64,000 bases of DNA, taken from the NCBI GenBank assembly GCA_017412605.1, contig JAFPWY010000007.1:62001-126000 (forward strand), read 5' to 3'. Under the pieces are notes generated by a model. The model saw only the letters and a program-made list of their open reading frames with translations, was not told the origin of the DNA and ran no database searches. The translations under genes were made by a program, and so were the position numbers. Positions 15,256 to 23,250 of this stretch are shown in pieces. Each line of letters starts with the position of its first letter. Positions within the stretch are counted from its first letter, which is position 1. Origin of the DNA: Fibrobacter sp. (GTDB taxonomy: Bacteria; Fibrobacterota; Fibrobacteria; Fibrobacterales; Fibrobacteraceae).

Positions 15256-16984
15256 TCCAGATACCAGATCGCTGGAAGAACTCGCCGGAGTTCCCAATGC
15301 GGCTGAACTGGAGCAGTTGGCAAACGAGTACTTTCCGGATTTGACGGACAGTGCTTATGCAGCAACCCCCGCCGCCCCCGAAGTGCAGAACGCATCTGCA
15401 TCGCAGGGTGTAAGTGCCGCGCAGGGTGCCGCAGCCATCAGCCAGACTCCAGCCTTCGACTGGGAACACCCTTTTGCGACCTATGGCGACCAGCCGACCT
15501 CTTCGGCTCCGTTCGCATACGGCGGCAATTCTAGCGATACCTGGCTCAATACGGTTGAAGCCCCTGCGGTTCCTGAATCGCAGTTTGCATCACAGCTGAG
15601 CGATGTTCCGGCTGCGCCCGCACCTGCACAAGGCTACTCCCCGAAGGTTGTGTCCAAGACGCAGGCTGCCGAAGCGAACCGCCAGATCGACGCTCCGACA
15701 TCTCTCGGTGGCGACTCCGTGAAGACGGGTTCTGCAAACAGCGGCGCCAATTCCCGCAACGAATCTATCCGCATCGGTTCCAAGACGCTTGCGCAGATCC
15801 ATTCTGACTTCCCGATTCTTTCGAAGCAGGTCAACGGCCATCCGCTTGTCTGGCTCGATAACGGCGCTACGACGCAGCGTCCGCAGGTGGTGATTGATCG
15901 CCTCAAGTACTACTACGAAAACGAGAACTCCAACGTGCACCGTGGCGCCCATACGCTCGCGGCTGCATCGACGGATGCCTACGAAAACGCCCGTAACATC
16001 GTGCGTGACTTTATTGGGGCCCCGTCTTCGCAGGAAATCGTATTCGTGCGCGGTACCACTGAAGCAATCAACCTGGTGGCTAACGCCTACGTGAAGCCGA
16101 CACTCCAGCCGGGTGACGAAATCATCGTCTCCATCCTGGAACACCACGCGAACATCGTGCCGTGGCAGCTTGTCGCCGAAGAAACAGGCGCCATCATCAA
16201 GGTGATTCCCTGCGATTCTACCGGCCAGCTCAAGCTCCACGATTACGAGGCATTGTTCACCAAGCGCACCAAGTTCGTTTCCGTGACTCATGTCTCGAAC
16301 GTGCTCGGCACTGTGACTCCGATTGAAGAGCTCATCGCCATTGCCCACAGGCACGGTGTGAGAATCCTCATTGACGGCGCTCAGTCTATCGCTCACATTC
16401 CGGTGAACGTCGCCGCCCTCGACGCAGATTTCTTCGTGTTCTCCGGACATAAGGTGTTTGCCCCGACCGGTATCGGCGTTGTCTATGGCAAGAAGGAATT
16501 GCTGGAAGCGGCAAGACCTTACCATGGCGGCGGTAACATGATTGCCGACGTGACGTTCGAACGTACGATTTACAACGGAATTCCGAACAAATTCGAAGCG
16601 GGAACGGGAAGCATCGCCGACGCTGTTGGCTTGGGTGCTGCCCTCCAGTACCTCTCCGAAATCGGGATGCCGTGTGTATTCCGCTGGGAACATGAACTGT
16701 TGCAGTACGGCCTCAAGGAACTGAAGACTGTCAAGGGTCTGCATCTTGTAGGTACGGCACTCAACAAGGCTTCTGCGCTTGCCTTCAAGCTCGACGGTTA
16801 TTCCGACGAAGAAGTGGGCAAGAGGCTCGACGCATACGGCGTTGCCGTACGTACCGGGCATCACTGCGCTCAGCCAGTTCTCCGCCATTTCGGCTACGAA
16901 AGTACCGTGCGCCCGACCCTCGCACTGTACAACTCACCGGATGACATCGACGCACTCGTGAGGGCGTTGAAGACATTCGCATAA
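15242..16984 (+). CDS. Encapsulin cargo: SufS-type cysteine desulfurase with disordered N-terminal targeting region
   Basis: 580 residues. About 1-180 is rich in Ala, Pro, Ser and Gln and lacks predicted structure, apart from short conserved-looking blocks such as LEQLANEYFPDL (about 24-34) and FDWEHPF. About 184-580 is a class V PLP enzyme: HHANIVPW (about 301), the PLP lysine K404 in SGHKVFAP and the persulfide Cys C542 in RTGHHCAQPV. It turns cysteine into alanine plus persulfide sulfur. The extension should anchor it inside the encapsulin. The ATG at 15242 overlaps the shell gene end; an in-frame TTG at 15230 lacks a suitable ribosome site. Confidence 0.95.
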   Translation: MTTNNPDTRSLEELAGVPNAAELEQLANEYFPDLTDSAYAATPAAPEVQNASASQGVSAAQGAAAISQTPAFDWEHPFATYGDQPTSSAPFAYGGNSSDTWLNTVEAPAVPESQFASQLSDVPAAPAPAQGYSPKVVSKTQAAEANRQIDAPTSLGGDSVKTGSANSGANSRNESIRIGSKTLAQIHSDFPILSKQVNGHPLVWLDNGATTQRPQVVIDRLKYYYENENSNVHRGAHTLAAASTDAYENARNIVRDFIGAPSSQEIVFVRGTTEAINLVANAYVKPTLQPGDEIIVSILEHHANIVPWQLVAEETGAIIKVIPCDSTGQLKLHDYEALFTKRTKFVSVTHVSNVLGTVTPIEELIAIAHRHGVRILIDGAQSIAHIPVNVAALDADFFVFSGHKVFAPTGIGVVYGKKELLEAARPYHGGGNMIADVTFERTIYNGIPNKFEAGTGSIADAVGLGAALQYLSEIGMPCVFRWEHELLQYGLKELKTVKGLHLVGTALNKASALAFKLDGYSDEEVGKRLDAYGVAVRTGHHCAQPVLRHFGYESTVRPTLALYNSPDDIDALVRALKTFA

Positions 16985-16985
16985 C

Positions 16986-17071
16986 AGGTCGCGTCTTCGG
17001 ACGCTTTGAGTGATGAGGTCGCGCCTGCGGTGCTTTGAGCCGCAGGCGAACGACCTCGTACCTCATACCTA
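16986..17071. repeat. Hairpin array and heptad repeat between desulfurase and acetyltransferase genes
   Basis: Two related units beginning AGGTCGCG and ending GCTTTGAG lie in tandem (16986-17010 and 17016-17039). GCGTC-TTCG-GACGC (16991-17004) forms one hairpin. GAGGTCG (17015-17021) pairs with CGACCTC (17051-17057), enclosing GCCTGCGG/CCGCAGGC. Then the 7-bp units CGACCTC, GTACCTC and ATACCTA run from 17051 to 17071. The strong structure could uncouple SAT expression from the desulfurase. Confidence 0.6.
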
Positions 17072-17082
17072 TTGGAGCTTTC

Positions 17083-18042
17083 ATGCACGAACTTATCCAA
17101 GAATCTGAAGTTGAAAAAGCGGTACAGACTATTTTTGCCGATTACAATCGCGGCAAGCATATCGACAATATCGACATCTACAATCGACCCGACCAGGCCG
17201 AAATCCAGACGATTTTGCAAAACCTGATTCGTGTGGTTTATCCCGGCCACTTCAGAGACCGCACACACAAGATTTACAACCCGAAAAACAGCTTCGCGGT
17301 CATTATCGAAGACACCTTTTACCACCTCCACAAGCAGGTGGCCATCGCGCTGGATTACTGCAAGCTCCGCGGCACCATGACATCCGACGAGCGCAAGATC
17401 GAAAGCTACCGCATCTGCAAGGAATTCTTCGCAAAGATACCGCAAGTCCGCGAATTCCTCGAAACCGACTTGCATGCCGCCTACGATGGCGACCCTGCCG
17501 CCGGCTGCCTTGACGAAATCATCCTCGCGTATCCAGGCCTTATGACGACAACGATTTTCCGCATCGCCCATGAACTTTACCTGTTGCATGTGCCGGTACT
17601 GCCGCGCCTCATGACCGAATACGCGCATTCCAAAACGGGAATCGACATTCACCCCGGAGCATCCATCGGCAAGTACTTCTTTATCGACCACGGCACCGGA
17701 ATCGTGATTGGCGAAACCGCAGTCATCGGCAAGAACGTGAAGATTTACCAGGGCGTCACGCTAGGTGCACTTTCGACAAGGGGCGGCCAGCGACTTTCCG
17801 GCAAAAAACGTCACCCGACCATACGGGACAACGTAACGATTTATGCGGGTGCATCTATCCTTGGCGGTGAAACCGTCATCGGTGAAAACGCGGTCATCGG
17901 CGGCAACGCCTTTATCACGAGTTCCGTAGCCGCAAACACTCGCGTGAGCATGAAAAACCTTGAAATGGACTACGTCTCTACCGACAATAAACACAAGACG
18001 GAAGAGATTACCCAAAGCGAGGAATGGTATTACATTATTTAA
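17083..18042 (+). CDS. Serine O-acetyltransferase (EpsC/SrpH type)
   Basis: 319 residues. An N-terminal helical region (about 1-185) precedes a left-handed beta-helix of hexapeptide repeats: IDIHPGASIGKYFFIDHGTG, VVIGETAVIG-type turns and VTLGALSTRGG. The catalytic His lies in FIDHGTGIVIGE. It makes O-acetylserine, the acceptor for sulfide or a carrier thiocarboxylate in cysteine synthesis. The chain ends in YYII, and a C-terminal Ile is what CysE uses to dock into cysteine synthase. SAT genes commonly accompany family 2A encapsulins. The ATG at 17083 is chosen for its TTGGAG ribosome site; homologues begin here. Confidence 0.93.
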   Translation: MHELIQESEVEKAVQTIFADYNRGKHIDNIDIYNRPDQAEIQTILQNLIRVVYPGHFRDRTHKIYNPKNSFAVIIEDTFYHLHKQVAIALDYCKLRGTMTSDERKIESYRICKEFFAKIPQVREFLETDLHAAYDGDPAAGCLDEIILAYPGLMTTTIFRIAHELYLLHVPVLPRLMTEYAHSKTGIDIHPGASIGKYFFIDHGTGIVIGETAVIGKNVKIYQGVTLGALSTRGGQRLSGKKRHPTIRDNVTIYAGASILGGETVIGENAVIGGNAFITSSVAANTRVSMKNLEMDYVSTDNKHKTEEITQSEEWYYII

Positions 18043-18051
18043 GTATGATTG

Positions 18052-18849
18052 TTACTTGCAGGTAAAGCCCTGCAGTTCAAGCCCAGCACGCATCTCGCCG
18101 TAAGTCGAGGTGCGTTTCATGTCCATGGCCTTCATGAATCGGCAGTCGTTGTCGATATGCATGCGGAATCCCGTCATTGTCGGCGTGACTTCGCCCTTGC
18201 CGCTGGCCTGCATCCTGGCGAGAATCTGTTCGCGCTGGGGTTCCATTTCGGGCGGGATGAACCCGTCGGTAACGATATCCACGTTCTCGATTTCGTTCTC
18301 GCCGAACACGAACGAGATGGTCACGAGATTCTTGATGCCGTTGAACTGGCCGTTCACCTTGCACACTAGGTTCTTCGGAGAATTCTTCGACTTCTTGGCA
18401 GGCTTCGCGGCAGTCTTTTTGGGAGTGTACTGCAGAGCCGAAAGGAGCTGTTCTTCCTTGACGACCCCCACAAGGCGGTCGAGAATCTGCCCATTCTTTA
18501 TCAGGAAGAATGTCGGGAAAGCTTGGATCGGAAGGGACGCCTTGATTTTGTCGATGCCCGGCTCGTCAATGCCGACTGTCGCCACCTTGATGTCGGGATA
18601 ATTCTTTGCGATGCCGATGAGTGTCGGAATCATGATGAGGCAGGGAGGGCAGCTCGTCGAGGTGACATCCAGAATCACCGGCTTCTTGGACTTGAGCACC
18701 TCGCTTTCAAAATTGCTGTCGTTGACCTTTACGATTCGGATATCTTCGTCGGATGCCGCATTGACATAATTAAAGCCACCTGCAACAAGAACCACGGCCA
18801 CGGCAAACGCGGCAAAATTCTTTACAAAATGACCTTCGAAAAATTTCAT
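18052..18849 (-). CDS. Exported thioredoxin-fold protein with CPPC motif
   Basis: 265 residues. A signal peptide (NFAAFAVAVVLVAGGFNYVNAA) precedes a thioredoxin domain at about 35-150, with the redox pair C67-C70 in STSCPPCL and the cis-proline in QAFPTFFL. A Lys-rich linker (PAKKSKNSPKN) leads to a C-terminal region of about 100 residues that I do not recognise. It should work as a periplasmic or membrane-anchored thiol-disulfide enzyme. The ATG at 18849 is chosen for GGGAG upstream; upstream in-frame codons lack a leader or ribosome site. Convergent with the SAT gene, 9 bp apart. Confidence 0.85.
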   Translation of the reverse strand: MKFFEGHFVKNFAAFAVAVVLVAGGFNYVNAASDEDIRIVKVNDSNFESEVLKSKKPVILDVTSTSCPPCLIMIPTLIGIAKNYPDIKVATVGIDEPGIDKIKASLPIQAFPTFFLIKNGQILDRLVGVVKEEQLLSALQYTPKKTAAKPAKKSKNSPKNLVCKVNGQFNGIKNLVTISFVFGENEIENVDIVTDGFIPPEMEPQREQILARMQASGKGEVTPTMTGFRMHIDNDCRFMKAMDMKRTSTYGEMRAGLELQGFTCK

Positions 18850-18888
18850 TATATCTCCCTTGTTTTCTAGTGACAAAATAGCAACTTC

Positions 18889-18918
18889 TTGCGGATAGGA
18901 TTCCAAAAAAGCTATCTT
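18889..18918 (+). promoter_or_regulatory. Putative promoter of the TrkH-like gene, nearly leaderless
   Basis: TTGCGG (18889-18894), an 18-bp spacer and TATCTT (18913-18918). The start codon is at 18926, 7 bp after the -10 box, and no ribosome site is visible, so transcription may begin at or just before the ATG. Confidence 0.4.
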
Positions 18919-18925
18919 TCCACCC

Positions 18926-20329
18926 ATGCTACGTTCAAAGTACCAGGCTTTCACGGACACGACTTCCGAGAACGTCTTCAAGGCCAAGAAACAGGCGAAC
19001 CCCCTCACGCTAGTCGTGCTGGGCTACCTGCTCCTCATAACGGTCGGAGCCGTACTTCTCTGGATTCCCGTTTCCACGCGCGAGCCCATCGACTTTCTGC
19101 AAGCGCTGTTCACGGCGACATCGGCCGTGTGCGTCACCGGACTTTCCGTTATCGACATCAGCACCACGTTCACAGGGTTCGGCTACTGGGTTCTCGTTGT
19201 CTTGATGCAACTCGGCGGCTTGGGAATCATGACAGTTTCTACGGTGCTTATCCTACTTGCCGGCATGCACCCGGGATTCAATCACCAGTCCGTACTGCTC
19301 TCGAGCTTCACGCAGGAAGGTAACGTCGATGCGAAGCGCATCCTCATGGCGGTACTCCCCTTCACGTTCATCCTGGAAGCTATCGGTGGCGTCGTCTACT
19401 TTACGCAGTTCAGCGGCATGGAACCGTACGACCGCATTTTCTGCTCCGTCTTCCAGGCGGTCAGTTCTTTCTGTAACGTCGGATTCACGCTGTTCCCCGA
19501 CTCGCTCATGCAATTCCAGCTCAACCCCGTCATGAACATCACGACATGCGTGCTTGCGCTCGCAGGCGGGTTCGGCTTCCTCGCTATCACGGAACTGCAG
19601 TACGCCTTCGACTTCAAGCGCCGCCGGTTCCGCAAGATTTCTCTGCACACACGCATCGCGACCTTCTGCACGCTCGTCATCGTTGCAGCAAGCATCGTCG
19701 CCTTCATGCTCACCGAATGGGGCAACACCCTCAACGGGCTAAGCTTCTTCGACAAGCTCCAGACCACGTTCTTCATGGCCTTCACGAGCCGTACCGCCGG
19801 TCTCAATACGGTGGACACTCCGGCCCTCTGCGCTAGCTCCCTGTTCTTCTTTATCATCATCATGTTCATCGGGGCAAACCCCGGTAGCTGCGGCGGTGGC
19901 ATCAAGGTCACCACGGCAGCGGTCATCGGCCTCCTCGGATTTAACCGCCTGCTCGGCCGCGAAAAGACCCAGGTCATGGGCCGCACCATTCCCGAAACCA
20001 CGGTCGACAAGGCCATTCGAATCTTCGTCGTGGCCATCGTAGTCATAGCACTTGCGACAATGGTCCTGCTCTGCACAGAAATCCCCTCCGGAGTCGGGTT
20101 CAACGAGAACGGGACACCTTTCCTCAAGGTTCTGTTCGAAGTGGTAAGCGCCTACAGTACGTGCGGACTTTCCATGGGACTCACGGGCGAACTCAGCACG
20201 GTCGGCAGAATCGTAATCTGCTGCGTGATGTTCATTGGACGTATGGGACCATTGTTCCTCATCTCGGCGGTCGCCGGACGAGTCAAGAACACCACCTGGT
20301 TCGCTGAAGAAGATATAATGGTGGGTTAG
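18926..20329 (+). CDS. Potassium uptake membrane subunit, TrkH/KtrB family
   Basis: 467 residues, very hydrophobic, with the fourfold membrane-pore-membrane pattern of TrkH/KtrB. Selectivity-filter loops include ATSAVCVTGLS, ISSFCNVGFT-like SSFCNVGFTLF, SRTAGLNTVD and STCGLSMGLT; GANPGSCGGGIK follows the third. It is the ion-conducting subunit for K+ uptake and is paired with the RCK-type regulator at 20558. The length fits KtrB. The start lacks a ribosome site (see promoter at 18889). Confidence 0.93.
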   Translation: MLRSKYQAFTDTTSENVFKAKKQANPLTLVVLGYLLLITVGAVLLWIPVSTREPIDFLQALFTATSAVCVTGLSVIDISTTFTGFGYWVLVVLMQLGGLGIMTVSTVLILLAGMHPGFNHQSVLLSSFTQEGNVDAKRILMAVLPFTFILEAIGGVVYFTQFSGMEPYDRIFCSVFQAVSSFCNVGFTLFPDSLMQFQLNPVMNITTCVLALAGGFGFLAITELQYAFDFKRRRFRKISLHTRIATFCTLVIVAASIVAFMLTEWGNTLNGLSFFDKLQTTFFMAFTSRTAGLNTVDTPALCASSLFFFIIIMFIGANPGSCGGGIKVTTAAVIGLLGFNRLLGREKTQVMGRTIPETTVDKAIRIFVVAIVVIALATMVLLCTEIPSGVGFNENGTPFLKVLFEVVSAYSTCGLSMGLTGELSTVGRIVICCVMFIGRMGPLFLISAVAGRVKNTTWFAEEDIMVG

Positions 20330-20333
20330 GGAT

Positions 20334-20552
20334 TAGAGACTAGGATCTAGGATCTAGGGGGCGGCTTCGCCGTGACTATTTACTCTAATCTCTAGTCTCT
20401 AGTTTCTAGCCCCTAAATTCTAGAGGGCGGCTTCGCCGCGACTATTTACTCTAATCTCTAGTCTCTAGTTTCTAGCCCCTAAATTCTAGGGGCGGCTTCG
20501 CCGCCATTATTTACTCTAGCCCCTAGCCTCTAGCCTCTATTTACTAAATTTC
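20334..20552. repeat. Tandem 65-66 bp repeat built of TAGNNYC-like heptads and GGCGGCTTCGCCG hairpins
   Basis: Three units, the third diverged, fill the gap between the TrkH and TrkA genes. Each has a GC hairpin (GGCGG-CTT-CGCCG; starts 20360, 20426, 20491) followed by ACTATTTACTC and a run of heptads such as TAATCTC, TAGTCTC, TAGTTTC, TAGCCCC and TAAATTC. Four more heptads (TAGAGAC, TAGGATC twice, TAGGGGG) precede the first hairpin. Spacing rules out CRISPR: there are no unique spacers. Function unknown. Confidence 0.9.
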
Positions 20553-20557
20553 ATCCC

Positions 20558-21214
20558 ATGGCATCGAAGCAATACATCATTATCGGTCTTGGCAACTCTG
20601 CCATCTTCCTCGCCCGTCACCTGACGAGCCTCGGGCACGACGTGCTCGTGGTGGACAACCATCCCGAAAAGGTGCAAGACATTTCGAGCACCGTGTCACA
20701 GGCCATGGTCGCCGACTCCACCCGCAAAAAACAGCTCGCGAGCATCCCGCTCCAGAAGGCTGACTCCGTCATCGTCTGTATTGGCGAGAACCTAGAGGCA
20801 AGTCTCCTCACCGTGCTGAACTTGAAGGAACTCGGCGTCAAGCACATCATCGCGAAGTCCAGTAGCGCCGCCCACTCGAGCATCCTCGAGAAGCTCGGCG
20901 TTTCGGACATTTTCCACCCGGAACGCGACTCGGCCATCGCACTCGCCGAACGCCTGAACCGCCCGAACATGCTCGACTTCCTGCCGTTCATGGAAGGCTT
21001 CAGCATCGTCGAAGTCGTGTGCCCCAAGGACTTCATCGGCAAGACCCTGAAGGACTTGAACATCACCCACAAGTACGGGGTGCAGGTCATCGCCATCCGC
21101 GACCCGCAGGAACCGACCCCCAAGATCGGTAACCTCGCCGACATCGTGCTGCAAGAAGACGACGTGCTCTTCCTCATCGGCCCGAACGACGCACTCGACA
21201 AGTTCAAGAGCTAG
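20558..21214 (+). CDS. Potassium channel regulatory subunit, TrkA/KtrA family
   Basis: 218 residues: RCK_N Rossmann domain (IIGLGNSAIFLARHL, DNHPEKVQ, ADSTRKKQL) then an RCK_C domain (about 135-216, ending LFLIGPNDALDKFKS). It should form the cytosolic nucleotide-gated ring that controls the TrkH-like channel encoded upstream. The two genes are separated by a 228-bp repeat-filled gap and end at a strong terminator. No clear ribosome site precedes the ATG. Confidence 0.93.
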   Translation: MASKQYIIIGLGNSAIFLARHLTSLGHDVLVVDNHPEKVQDISSTVSQAMVADSTRKKQLASIPLQKADSVIVCIGENLEASLLTVLNLKELGVKHIIAKSSSAAHSSILEKLGVSDIFHPERDSAIALAERLNRPNMLDFLPFMEGFSIVEVVCPKDFIGKTLKDLNITHKYGVQVIAIRDPQEPTPKIGNLADIVLQEDDVLFLIGPNDALDKFKS

Positions 21215-21239
21215 CCGCAAAAACGAATTTCAAAAGCGA

Positions 21240-21276
21240 ACGGGCGCCCCTTTAGTTCTAATGGGCGCCCGTTTTT
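21240..21276 (+). terminator. Rho-independent terminator after the TrkA gene
   Basis: ACGGGCGCCC (21240-21249) pairs perfectly with GGGCGCCCGT (21263-21272) and is followed by TTTTT. A second hairpin, CCTCCC-GAAC-GGGAGG (21296-21311), followed by CCTTTTT, lies just downstream and gives tandem termination before the convergent gene ending at 21317. Confidence 0.92.
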
Positions 21277-21316
21277 ATATCCGGTCTTTCACGAACCTCC
21301 CGAACGGGAGGCCTTT

Positions 21317-23197
21317 TTATGCGAATCGCTTGTGCAGAACCTTGATTTCCTGAATGAACGAGAGGTCCAGCATGCTGATGGACTCTTCCTTGCTCTTCTG
21401 GATTTCCACGATGAAGGGAGCCTTTGCCAAGTGCAGGGAGTGTACCGAGAACACGATTTCTTCCTGCTGGGCCATGCGCTTGTTCGGGTCCTTGATCTGG
21501 GCGGCAAGAAGCGTACCCACCGTCTTCGCGTAGCGCAGCACTTTCACGAGGTCAAACGTGTTCAGTTTCTGGTAGAGGCTGCCATACTTCGTGGAGTTCA
21601 TCGTCGTCTGCAGGGAGTCGCTATCGGCGGATTCCTTCAGGTCGTAATCGGGTTTGCCGGCCTTGGGCCAGGCCACCGCAAATTCCTTGCGCCATTCCTC
21701 GTCGGAAACGGGCTTGCGGTTGTCCGTAGAACGGTTCACAAACGGGCAGTAACCGAAATTCTCGAGGATATCGAAGGCGTAGCCTTCCTTCTCGGGATTC
21801 AGTATAAAACCGTAATTCGGGATAAACTCCTCGACACATTCCATGAACTGTGCGAAGTTCGAAAGTTCCGAAAGGATCTGCTTGTTGTCGATCTTCATCA
21901 GACGCACCGAGCGAACACGCACGCCATAGAACGAAGAGTTCCATTCCTCGAGGGTCGAAAGCACGTTTGCAGGCGGTTTGATCCAGCTGCAGAAATGCTC
22001 CACCTCGGATTCAGGCATTCCGCTCTTGAGGCCTTCCAGATAAACTTCCTTGGCGAGCGTGAAGCAGAGCATGGTCTCGTCGTTCTTGACATTGGCGAGG
22101 CAGGCGAGCGTAAACAGCACGCGCGGAGAAGTCTCGACAGAAACAACCACATCGAAGTTCGGGAGAGCCGAGATGTTCGGCTGCGGCAACTGCACCGACG
22201 AAGGAGAAATCCATTCCTTGCCGTTCGTGCCCAGCAACACGGCGGACACCTTGCCCTGCACCATGCGGAAGTCGACAAGGCCCAGGAGCCACAGTTCACG
22301 AAGCGGGCGCGGCAGGTATTCCCACGGGAGCACCTTGTTGCGTTCGAGAATGCGGTACGACGGATCCATCACCCAGAAAAGGAATGCCGCTTCCGAAATG
22401 CTACGGCCGTCGTTCAAGGATTTCAAAAGTTGTTCAAGATGTCCACGGTCACCGTGGAAGCGACGGTTGAGCCACCAGTTCAAGATGTCCTGGTGCAAGC
22501 GGAAACCATTCTTGCGCAAGAACTCAAGGGCATGCTCCGACGGAACAACAAAGGCGTCGTCCTGTTCGAGCCAACCGTTCTGCGTGAGGAACGAGAATAT
22601 GAGCATGAGCTCGTTCTCGGCGGCCTTCTCGCTCATGCGGCGGGACATGGAGAAGGCCTCGACGCAAAGCATGCGCCCGCGACGGTGCAGCGAGCCATTC
22701 GTGTTCACGCGCAATTCCCTGCGCTGGGCAAGGGAGAGGACAAAGCACACGTGCCAGTCCAACATGCGACCAAACGAAACCACCGGCGACGTCGTATCGA
22801 ACTCGACGGCCTCGTCTATCTCGAAGCAGCCGATAAAGTTGGAAAAGCCCTGATATACGGGAGTCGTGGAAGCGGAACGCCACAGCACGAACTCGCGGCA
22901 CATGGAGAGCAAAAAAGTCTGAAGATCACGGCTCTTGTTTACCGGGATAGTCAGGCGCAGTTCGTTGAAAGTGAGACCACGCGCACCACTATGATAAAGC
23001 AGGTTCAAGCAGCGACGCTGCCAAGGTTCCATTTTCGAGAACAGCGTTGCGATGCGTTCCTTGTCGCAAAAGAAATCCAAAGTCTCGCGCTGAATCAGCG
23101 CATTATTCAACAAGCCTTTCTTACCAAAAGCCTTGGCATGTGCAGCACGGAGAAGCGGCTTGGACATGCCATCAAAAAAAGCGTTCAAGTCAAGCAT
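21317..23197 (-). CDS. Helicase-associated domain protein without a helicase motor (Helicase_C_3/XPB-like region)
   Basis: 626 residues. The segment ISALPNFDVVVSVETSPRVL through the following LAKEVYLEGLKSGM and WIKPPANVLSTLEEW resembles the helicase-associated domain (Pfam Helicase_C_3) found beside XPB/Ssl2-type helicases. The N-terminal half is winged-helix-like (YHSGARGLTFNELRLTI). No Walker A, DEAH or other motor motif is present. It lies 53 bp downstream of dinG in the same direction, so it may assist DNA repair (inference). ATG 23197 is preferred to a GTG two codons earlier because AAGGTG precedes it. Confidence 0.65.
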   Translation of the reverse strand: MLDLNAFFDGMSKPLLRAAHAKAFGKKGLLNNALIQRETLDFFCDKERIATLFSKMEPWQRRCLNLLYHSGARGLTFNELRLTIPVNKSRDLQTFLLSMCREFVLWRSASTTPVYQGFSNFIGCFEIDEAVEFDTTSPVVSFGRMLDWHVCFVLSLAQRRELRVNTNGSLHRRGRMLCVEAFSMSRRMSEKAAENELMLIFSFLTQNGWLEQDDAFVVPSEHALEFLRKNGFRLHQDILNWWLNRRFHGDRGHLEQLLKSLNDGRSISEAAFLFWVMDPSYRILERNKVLPWEYLPRPLRELWLLGLVDFRMVQGKVSAVLLGTNGKEWISPSSVQLPQPNISALPNFDVVVSVETSPRVLFTLACLANVKNDETMLCFTLAKEVYLEGLKSGMPESEVEHFCSWIKPPANVLSTLEEWNSSFYGVRVRSVRLMKIDNKQILSELSNFAQFMECVEEFIPNYGFILNPEKEGYAFDILENFGYCPFVNRSTDNRKPVSDEEWRKEFAVAWPKAGKPDYDLKESADSDSLQTTMNSTKYGSLYQKLNTFDLVKVLRYAKTVGTLLAAQIKDPNKRMAQQEEIVFSVHSLHLAKAPFIVEIQKSKEESISMLDLSFIQEIKVLHKRFA

Positions 23198-23250
23198 AAG
23201 CACCTTACAATAGGGATGCCAAATTTAGAAATTTTTTCTGGTGCACGTGG

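Noticed and set aside
20334-20552. CRISPR-like array
   Set aside because: Units are directly adjacent 65-66 bp repeats made of heptads, without unique spacers, and there are no cas genes.
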